This document shows, piece after piece, positions 1 through 3,749 of a stretch of DNA of 5,885 nucleotides (positions within the stretch are counted from its first letter, which is position 1; each line of letters starts with the position of its first letter). The translations under genes were made by a program, and so were the position numbers. Under the pieces are notes generated by a model, which was given only the letters and a program-made list of their open reading frames with translations, did no database searches and was not told where the DNA came from. The DNA is from Thermodesulfovibrionales bacterium (GTDB taxonomy: Bacteria; Nitrospirota; Thermodesulfovibrionia; Thermodesulfovibrionales; Dissulfurispiraceae), in assembly GCA_021129835.1 (NCBI GenBank), contig JAJOKM010000029.1:1-5885 (forward strand). Reading direction: 5' to 3'.

Positions 1-139
1 CTGCAAAGAGGATACCTGCCTGGAGGGTGTAGGTGAGGCCTCTGGTGATCTGCCAGCTAAACTCTCCCTTCACCTCTGTGCCGATCTCATCATCATAACC
101 AAGATGATTTACTGCTACACCATGCCAAGGTCTCTGTAG
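1..139 (-). pseudogene. Out-of-frame C-terminal part of the porin-like gene, cut by the window edge
   Basis: Reading the minus strand from 139 in the frame shifted by one base gives about 46 residues without a stop: LQRPWHGVAVNHLGYDDEIG, then TEVKGEFSWQITRGLTYTLQ, then AGILFA at the window edge. The phrases 'DDEIGTEV', 'GEFSWQITRGLTY' and 'LQAGILFA' look like the last strands of a porin-like barrel, in which a Gly-Tyr-x-x-Glu-Ile-Gly-x-Glu segment precedes the closing strands. Dropping one G from the GGG read on the minus strand (CCC at 140-142) joins ...VDIHFLR to this segment without a gap. The restored protein would be at least 435 residues, and its end lies beyond position 1. Either the gene is a recent pseudogene or the assembly has a one-base error. 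Confidence 0.7.
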
Positions 140-1307
140 CCCTTAGGAAGTGAATATCAACACCGACTTCTTTAGTCGCTGTCGGCTCAAAAGACGCTCC
201 CACAGTAAAGAATGTGGTGTTGGCTATACCCCTCTCTCTGACTCCTAGGCGGTCTTCTGCTGCTGCTGACATAACTAAGTCATCATAGATAAACAGGAGT
301 GCGCCAACATCAGTGTGAAACATATTGACCTCGTTGTCGTGAACAAGTTTTTCCTCTCCCGAGCCACGTCCAAAGCCCGCCCTTACGTTTGCAGCACCAA
401 GGTCGTAGCTGACATTGGCGGTAAAGGCATGGCCTGCAAAGTCTACTTCAGGTAATACAACAGGCGCAGGGTCAAGGCAAAAAAGCTCTGCGGTTCCAGA
501 CTGAAAGTGAGCCGTTGCGCCAATGCCGAGGCTTCCGAATTCACCCTCTGCAGTCAGACTCAGGTTATGGAGGTACAGCGAACCTTTGACTCTACCAATA
601 GGATCATCACCAATGTGAGATCTAACACGCGTAAAGCTACCTCCTAAGGTGAGGTCTCCATCTCCTATATGCATTCTGTGGGTCGCCCTAACGGAGCCGC
701 TGTCTTTATCGCGAGTATCAATATACGCCCTTCCAGGCTCACGGGTGTTTATGTATGCAATGGCGAGGGTTGTACCTACTGCAGGCATTGTCCAGAAGGC
801 GATACCTGTTCCATCAGTATCAGCAAACCAGCCTTTGCCAATCAATAGCGGCATAAGGCCAAGCTTGAGGCCTGCGGGGACGCCTCCTATATGCGTTTTA
901 TAATGTATCCATGCCTGTCTTATTCTAATGTTGCCCTCAAAGCGATCATTTTCCGGAGCCCACAGTACGTTTCCATCTGTAAGTTCAGTGAGGATCCGTC
1001 CAGTCACGCCGTCGCCTACATCAATTATGAGGTCGAGCCTCACCCTCTGGTCAAACGCCGACCCGCCATGCACGTCGCGAGGAAGGAGATATATAAGTCT
1101 TTTGGGAGCGACATCAGGAACAGCAGGACGATATATACGCTCAGCATTGTCCAGATATTGATGCCTTATCCTGATGTCGCCACCGAGCCGGATATCGGCG
1201 CCTCTTAATGATTCGACTACTGATGCTTCGGCGGGGGCAATCTTCATAAAGCCTACCGCGCTGAAGACTAACAAAAATCCTAAAATAGACGCTAAATACT
1301 TTCTCAC
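93..1307 (-). CDS. Porin-like outer-membrane beta-barrel protein, frameshifted near its C-terminus
   Basis: This open frame of 404 codons starts with GTG at 1307, placed 7 bases after a perfect AGGAGG. Residues 1-28 form a Sec signal peptide: MRK, a hydrophobic stretch to about residue 20, then an APAEA signal-peptidase I site before Ser29. The mature protein alternates short polar/apolar segments with Gly-rich and Asp-rich turns (for example DIRLGGDIRIRHQ at 38-50, and NVSYDLGAANVRAGFG further on) and has no long hydrophobic helix after the signal. This is typical of an outer-membrane beta-barrel with a channel or porin role. I recognise the general fold type but not a named family or substrate. 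The frame is probably broken: residues from about 390 (ATETLAWCSS...) look spurious, while a neighbouring frame continues as convincing barrel sequence to the window edge. It stands alone on its strand; the nearest upstream gene, folK, is about 600 bases away. Confidence 0.75.
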   Translation of the reverse strand: MRKYLASILGFLLVFSAVGFMKIAPAEASVVESLRGADIRLGGDIRIRHQYLDNAERIYRPAVPDVAPKRLIYLLPRDVHGGSAFDQRVRLDLIIDVGDGVTGRILTELTDGNVLWAPENDRFEGNIRIRQAWIHYKTHIGGVPAGLKLGLMPLLIGKGWFADTDGTGIAFWTMPAVGTTLAIAYINTREPGRAYIDTRDKDSGSVRATHRMHIGDGDLTLGGSFTRVRSHIGDDPIGRVKGSLYLHNLSLTAEGEFGSLGIGATAHFQSGTAELFCLDPAPVVLPEVDFAGHAFTANVSYDLGAANVRAGFGRGSGEEKLVHDNEVNMFHTDVGALLFIYDDLVMSAAAEDRLGVRERGIANTTFFTVGASFEPTATKEVGVDIHFLRATETLAWCSSKSSWL

Positions 1308-1314
1308 TTCCTAA

Positions 1315-1320
1315 CCTCCT
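1315..1320 (-). promoter_or_regulatory. Ribosome binding site of the porin-like gene
   Basis: The minus strand reads AGGAGG, then TTAGGAA (7 bases), then GTG. This perfect Shine-Dalgarno sequence at ideal spacing decides the GTG start at 1307. No ATG fits the signal peptide better. Confidence 0.85.
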
Positions 1321-1360
1321 GAGTGATGAGTGATGAGTTGATGAACCCATATACCCATAT
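1321..1360. repeat. Two short tandem repeats just upstream of the porin-like gene
   Basis: GAGTGAT occurs twice in tandem at 1321-1334, followed by a third copy with one extra T (GAGTTGAT, 1335-1342). Directly after this, ACCCATAT is repeated twice at 1345-1360. Both arrays lie within 55 bases of the start codon, in the expected 5' untranslated or promoter region. They are tracts where copy number could change by slippage. Confidence 0.75.
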
Positions 1361-1381
1361 TTGTTAGTTCAGCATTTCTTT

Positions 1382-1400
1382 AATCCGCCAAGGGTGGATT
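1382..1400. repeat. 8-bp hairpin with AAG loop
   Basis: AATCCGCC (1382-1389), loop AAG, GGTGGATT (1393-1400). Seven positions are Watson-Crick pairs and one is a G-T pair. The loop and flanking bases (GCC-AAG-GG) match those of a second hairpin at 1624-1640. It could be a weak terminator in the plus direction (ATTTTA follows), but no plus-strand gene precedes it. Confidence 0.55.
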
Positions 1401-1496
1401 TTACGGCTTCACTGCTACTGCATACGACTGTTTGGTCCGCGCGATCCGTCTTGGGCACTCTCTCTTTTATTCTTCCTTTCTGCTATCACCTCCTTG

Positions 1497-1514
1497 GTAT
1501 AATGTTTATTATAC
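1497..1514. promoter_or_regulatory. Perfect 7-bp palindrome carrying back-to-back TATAAT boxes
   Basis: GTATAAT (1497-1503), spacer GTTT, ATTATAC (1508-1514). Each arm contains TATAAT on one strand: plus at 1498-1503, preceded by TGG as in an extended -10, and minus at 1513-1508. The minus-strand box points toward the porin-like gene about 200 bases away. No good -35 is visible at 16-18 bases on either strand. It may be a promoter, a protein-binding site or part of a repeat; the promoter role is inference. Confidence 0.4.
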
Positions 1515-1520
1515 TTGACT

Positions 1521-1558
1521 ACACGAGTCAGATTAGATTACACGAGTCAGATTAGATT
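1521..1558. repeat. Perfect 19-bp tandem duplication
   Basis: The unit ACACGAGTCAGATTAGATT occurs at 1521-1539 and again at 1540-1558 without mismatch, and a third copy begins with ACAC at 1559. The first copy is preceded by TGACT, which forms a small inverted repeat with AGTCA inside the unit. There is no coding potential here. Confidence 0.85.
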
Positions 1559-1563
1559 ACACC

Positions 1564-1585
1564 GATTATTTATCGGCAAATAATC
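1564..1585. repeat. 8-bp perfect inverted repeat, 6-bp loop
   Basis: GATTATTT (1564-1571), loop ATCGGC, AAATAATC (1578-1585). An alternative shorter stem, CCGAT/ATCGG (1562-1566 with 1572-1576), competes with it. Its right arm overlaps the left arm of the longer inverted repeat at 1579-1723. Confidence 0.6.
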
Positions 1586-1723
1586 TGCGTAACCTTTTTG
1601 GAATCTATATAATCAGACACCCTGCCAGCCAAGGGCTGGCTGTTTAGTGCCTGACGAGACTACTAAAACACAAGCCATCTGAAAATGTCGAGTCTTTTGG
1701 TGCCCCTGATTACGCAGATTATT
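1579..1723. repeat. 145-bp non-coding element bounded by 14-bp perfect inverted repeats
   Basis: AATAATCTGCGTAA at 1579-1592 is the exact reverse complement of TTACGCAGATTATT at 1710-1723. Between the arms lies a strong hairpin: GCCAGCC (1624-1630), loop AAG, GGCTGGC (1634-1640). It is extended by a nearly matching outer stem, TCAGACAC (1613-1620) with GTGCCTGA (1647-1654), which has one mismatch. I see no target-site duplication and no open frame of note. It could be a miniature mobile element, a dispersed repeat or a structured RNA; the sequence alone does not decide. Confidence 0.55.
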
Positions 1724-1725
1724 AT

Positions 1726-1821
1726 ATTTGATGATCTCGTAAGAAGTCGAATTCCCCCTCCCCCAACCCTCTCCCCTCGAGGGAGAGGGAGTTCTTTAAC
1801 TTTTTACGCAGATCATCATAT
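1726..1821. repeat. 96-bp palindromic element with imperfect terminal inverted repeats and GC-rich central hairpin
   Basis: The left arm, 1726-1747 (ATTTGATGATCT then CGTAAGAAGT), pairs with the right arm, 1799-1821, over 22 positions: 20 Watson-Crick, one G-T and one mismatch, with one bulged base. Inside sits CCCTCTCCC (1767-1775), loop CTCGA, GGGAGAGGG (1781-1789), a perfect 9-bp stem. TTCTTTAACTTTTT follows the stem in the plus direction, so it resembles a terminator on that strand, although no plus-strand gene precedes it. Overall this looks like a non-autonomous palindromic repeat of MITE or REP type. The central GC-rich palindrome resembles repeats common in many bacterial genomes, from memory only. 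Confidence 0.6.
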
Positions 1822-1888
1822 TTATATTGCCAGGAAACCGGTGCAATCTCTTCCTTTGTAAATACCTTTTTTGTTATTGTTCTTCACT

Positions 1889-1953
1889 TGTCATTGCGAA
1901 CGAAGTGAAGCAATCTCACCGGGATTGCCACGCCCTTCGGGCGCGCAATGACA
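1889..1953. repeat. 65-bp palindromic repeat (TCATTGCGAACGAAG...GCAATGACA type) overlapping the 3' end of folK
   Basis: The terminal arms TGTCATTGCG (1889-1898) and CGCAATGACA (1944-1953) are perfect 10-bp inverted repeats. Inside are a hairpin GCAATCTC/GGGATTGC (1910-1917 with 1921-1928, one G-T pair, loop ACC) and a hairpin CGCCC-TTC-GGGCG (1931-1943). The whole can fold as a three-stem cloverleaf-like structure. It resembles a dispersed palindromic repeat that I remember as common in many bacterial genomes; no search was run. A competing stem, CTTCACTT (1882-1889) with AAGTGAAG (1903-1910), also exists. The folK frame runs through its right half and stops inside it. Confidence 0.75.
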
Positions 1954-2443
1954 TTTTCATGCCCTTTTGTGTGCTGAAAGCAGATGTAGGTTTCTTTATT
2001 GCGGCTATCTGACTGATACTCTTTTTCGATACCGGATGTACTTTGTCAGGCGAAATTTCAGAGAGTGGAAGGATCACAAAGTCCCTTTCACAAAGGAGTG
2101 GGTGCGGTATCTTGAGGCGCTCCATCTCGACTATCATATCGCCATAAAAGAGGATGTCCAGATCAATAACCCGAGGGCCCCACTTGGCGATACTCTGCCT
2201 GCCCATCTCTCTTTCTGCTTCTTGTGTTACCACCAAGAGCCACTCGGGGGATAGCTCTGTCTCGGTCTCTATAGCCATGTTAATAAATTTTGGCTGATCC
2301 TTTAGTCCCCATGGCTCTGTCTCATACATCGAGGAGGCCTTTTTGATAATAATCCCCTTCTCTCTTAATATCTCGACTGCCTTGATGCAATTTGCCTCTC
2401 TACTTCCGATGTTTGAGCCGATCCCGATATAGATTGTCGGCAT
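1916..2443 (-). CDS. folK: 2-amino-4-hydroxy-6-hydroxymethyldihydropteridine diphosphokinase (HPPK)
   Basis: FolK transfers pyrophosphate from ATP to 6-hydroxymethyl-7,8-dihydropterin in cytoplasmic folate synthesis, the step before dihydropteroate synthase. The 175-residue product shows all family landmarks: GIGSNIGSRE at 7-16, YETEPWGLKDQPKFIN at 40-55, KWGPRVIDLDILFY at 87-100 with the Mg-binding aspartates D94 and D96, and IPHPLLCERDFVILPLSEI at 112-130. Nothing in the catalytic core looks damaged. The ATG at 2443 lies 3 bases after the dapL stop, with only a weak upstream AAGGCG, so translation is probably coupled to dapL. The conserved fold should end near residue 150. The tail beyond is not family sequence, and residues 165-175 (SLRARRAWQSR) plus the stop are encoded by the palindromic repeat at 1889-1953. 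That tail is the one odd point; the assignment itself is secure. Confidence 0.95.
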   Translation of the reverse strand: MPTIYIGIGSNIGSREANCIKAVEILREKGIIIKKASSMYETEPWGLKDQPKFINMAIETETELSPEWLLVVTQEAEREMGRQSIAKWGPRVIDLDILFYGDMIVEMERLKIPHPLLCERDFVILPLSEISPDKVHPVSKKSISQIAAIKKPTSAFSTQKGMKMSLRARRAWQSR

Positions 2444-2446
2444 AGG

Positions 2447-3613
2447 TTAGAGCGCCTTGCCCATTCGGTCTACCGCCTCTCTTAGCCTTTCTATCGGCTG
2501 CGTGATGGCAAACCTGATATTTCCCTCTCCATAAACCCCAAACCCGACGCCTGGCGTTACGAGGACGCCTGCCTTGTCAAGGAGGCGCTCCACAAAGGTG
2601 GTCGCGTTAAATCCAGACGGCGCCCTGGCCCAGATGTAAAAGGTCGCCTTCGGCAGACTGGCCTCGATACCGAGTCTCTTAATCCCTCCATAGAGGACAT
2701 CTCTACGGTCTTGGTAAATCTCCCTTATCTCTGATATAGTTGAGTCCTCTGTCTGAAGGGCAACCACTGCTGATTCCTGGATTGCTTGGAACACCCCGGA
2801 ATCTATATTCGTCTTTATCTTTCCTAAACCAGCTATAACATCTCTGTTGCCGACGGCAAAACCAATCCTCCAGCCCGCCATATTATAGGTCTTAGAGAGG
2901 GAGTGGAATTCTATGCCCACATCTCTTGCCCCGTCAACCTCGAGAAAGCTCATCGGTCTGTCACTGCCGTAGTATATCTCTGAGTATGCGGCATCATGGC
3001 AGACAATTATTCCGTATTTTGCGGCAAGCCCGATCACCTCTTTAAAGAAGCCGTCTGAGGCTACCGTCGCGGTTGGATTATTAGGGTAATTCAGAAACAT
3101 CAATTTTGTCCGCTTTAAGATATCCTCAGGGATTGCCTTAAGGTCAGGAAGGAAGCCGTTTTCTTCCTTAAGAGGCATTATATACGGCTCTCCTCCAGCG
3201 AATAATGTCCCGACTGAATATACAGGATAGGACGGAGACGGCACAAGGACTATATCGCCATGATTTACAAAGGCGAGGGGTATATGTCCGATGCCTTCCT
3301 TAGAGCCGATGAGGGCTATCACTTCTGTCGCTGGATCGAGGGCTACATCGAATCTCTTCTTATACCAGTGTGCTACCGATTCTCTATAGGGATACATCCC
3401 CACATATGAGGGATAATGGTGGTGCTCAGGATTGTCGACGGCCATTTTCATGGCATTGACGATATGCTTCGGCGTGGGGAGATCAGGGTCGCCTATGCTT
3501 AAGTCTATCAGGTCGACCCCTTTAGAGAGGGTGCCTTGCTTCATCTTGTCAATAGTCGCAAATGGATATGGCGGCAGGTCTTCTACGCGACTTGCTAACC
3601 GAAACTTAGTCAT
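2447..3613 (-). CDS. dapL: LL-diaminopimelate aminotransferase
   Basis: This is a fold-type I, PLP-dependent aminotransferase of 388 residues, full length for DapL. The enzyme converts tetrahydrodipicolinate directly to LL-diaminopimelate using glutamate, bypassing the acylated intermediates of the DapD-C-E route, and so feeds lysine and peptidoglycan synthesis. Visible motifs: LSIGDPDLPTP at 38-48, PSPSYPVY at 125-132, the NYPNNPTA cofactor loop at 175-182, HDAAYSEIYY at 206-215, SLSKTYNMAGWRIGFAVGN at 238-256 with the PLP lysine K241 and phosphate-binding R249, and NIRFAIT at 365-371 with the substrate-carboxylate arginine R367. The N-terminus (RVEDLPPYPFATIDKMK) is typical of the prokaryotic DapL group. 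A related aminotransferase with other specificity cannot be fully excluded. ATG at 3613 has a strong AAAGGAGG 7 bases upstream. It is the first gene of an operon with folK and is divergent from rel. Confidence 0.9.
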   Translation of the reverse strand: MTKFRLASRVEDLPPYPFATIDKMKQGTLSKGVDLIDLSIGDPDLPTPKHIVNAMKMAVDNPEHHHYPSYVGMYPYRESVAHWYKKRFDVALDPATEVIALIGSKEGIGHIPLAFVNHGDIVLVPSPSYPVYSVGTLFAGGEPYIMPLKEENGFLPDLKAIPEDILKRTKLMFLNYPNNPTATVASDGFFKEVIGLAAKYGIIVCHDAAYSEIYYGSDRPMSFLEVDGARDVGIEFHSLSKTYNMAGWRIGFAVGNRDVIAGLGKIKTNIDSGVFQAIQESAVVALQTEDSTISEIREIYQDRRDVLYGGIKRLGIEASLPKATFYIWARAPSGFNATTFVERLLDKAGVLVTPGVGFGVYGEGNIRFAITQPIERLREAVDRMGKAL

Positions 3614-3620
3614 TGATAAT

Positions 3621-3628
3621 CCTCCTTT
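3621..3628 (-). promoter_or_regulatory. Ribosome binding site of dapL
   Basis: The minus strand reads AAAGGAGG, 7 bases (ATTATCA), then ATG. This fixes the dapL start at 3613. Confidence 0.85.
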
Positions 3629-3636
3629 ATTGCGGA

Positions 3637-3645
3637 ATTATACCA
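3637..3645 (-). promoter_or_regulatory. Extended -10 promoter for dapL-folK
   Basis: The minus strand reads TGGTATAAT (3645 to 3637), a consensus -10 with an upstream TGn extension. No good -35 is present at 16-18 bases, as is common for extended -10 promoters. A start point about 7 bases downstream, near 3630, would give a leader of roughly 17 bases containing the ribosome binding site. Confidence 0.6.
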
Positions 3646-3673
3646 TAACATCGAGCATAAGTGTGGGGAGGGG

Positions 3674-3702
3674 TCAAGGGGTCGAGTGGGTCGAACCCTT
3701 GA
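3674..3702. repeat. 12-bp inverted repeat in the dapL/rel divergent control region
   Basis: TCAAGGGGTCGA (3674-3685) and TCGAACCCTTGA (3691-3702) pair at 11 of 12 positions around the loop GTGGG. The right arm is part of the first unit of the adjacent 16-bp tandem repeat. A binding site or an extruded repeat are both possible. Confidence 0.65.
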
Positions 3703-3731
3703 ATCCTCGAACCCTTGAATCCTCGAACCCT
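3691..3731. repeat. 16-bp tandem repeat, about 2.6 copies, upstream of rel
   Basis: The unit TCGAACCCTTGAATCC is present at 3691-3706 and 3707-3722 without mismatch, followed by a partial copy TCGAACCCT at 3723-3731. The TTGAAT of the second unit is placed exactly to act as the -35 box of the rel promoter. The same family of words (GGGTCAAG) starts again right after the rel stop at 5874. Confidence 0.85.
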
Positions 3732-3743
3732 GTAAGTTATAAT
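3715..3743 (+). promoter_or_regulatory. Sigma-70 type promoter for rel
   Basis: TTGAAT (3715-3720), a 17-base spacer, then TATAAT (3738-3743), a perfect -10 at optimal spacing. A start point 7 bases after the -10 box would be position 3750, the A of the rel ATG, so the transcript is predicted to have little or no leader. No Shine-Dalgarno sequence lies between the -10 box and the ATG. Confidence 0.65.
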
Positions 3744-3749
3744 AAGACT

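Noticed and set aside
1369..1458. Minus-strand GTG-initiated 29-residue frame ending LGGLKKC
   Set aside because: It is too short, has only a poor purine-rich site upstream and shows no recognisable product. It is kept only as a search target under the orphan Shine-Dalgarno finding.
1484..1495. TATCACCTCCTT, resembling the 3' end of 16S rRNA
   Set aside because: No upstream 16S sequence is present. The match is a dozen bases and is better read as a Shine-Dalgarno-like site on the minus strand.
1361..1555. Plus-strand 64-codon frame with hydrophobic segments
   Set aside because: It has no ribosome binding site, is composed partly of the hairpin at 1382-1400 and the 19-bp tandem repeat, and resembles no family I know.
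1608..1613. Plus-strand TATAAT as a promoter
   Set aside because: There is no acceptable -35 at 16-18 bases and no plus-strand gene downstream before rel.
1767..1800. Rho-independent terminator for folK
   Set aside because: On the minus strand, the direction of folK, the stem is followed by G-rich sequence, not a T tract. The T-rich side is on the plus strand, where there is no gene to terminate.
1521..1823. CRISPR array
   Set aside because: Repeats are adjacent or inverted, differ in type and length, and are not separated by unique spacers of constant size. No cas gene is present.
1967..2254. Plus-strand 95-codon frame
   Set aside because: It is the antisense shadow of folK, whose catalytic motifs are unmistakable on the other strand.
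3432..3749. N-terminal extension of the rel frame
   Set aside because: The frame is open, but 3432-3613 is antisense to dapL and 3661-3731 is repeat. The promoter -10 box lies at 3738-3743, and Rel family similarity begins at the ATG at 3750.
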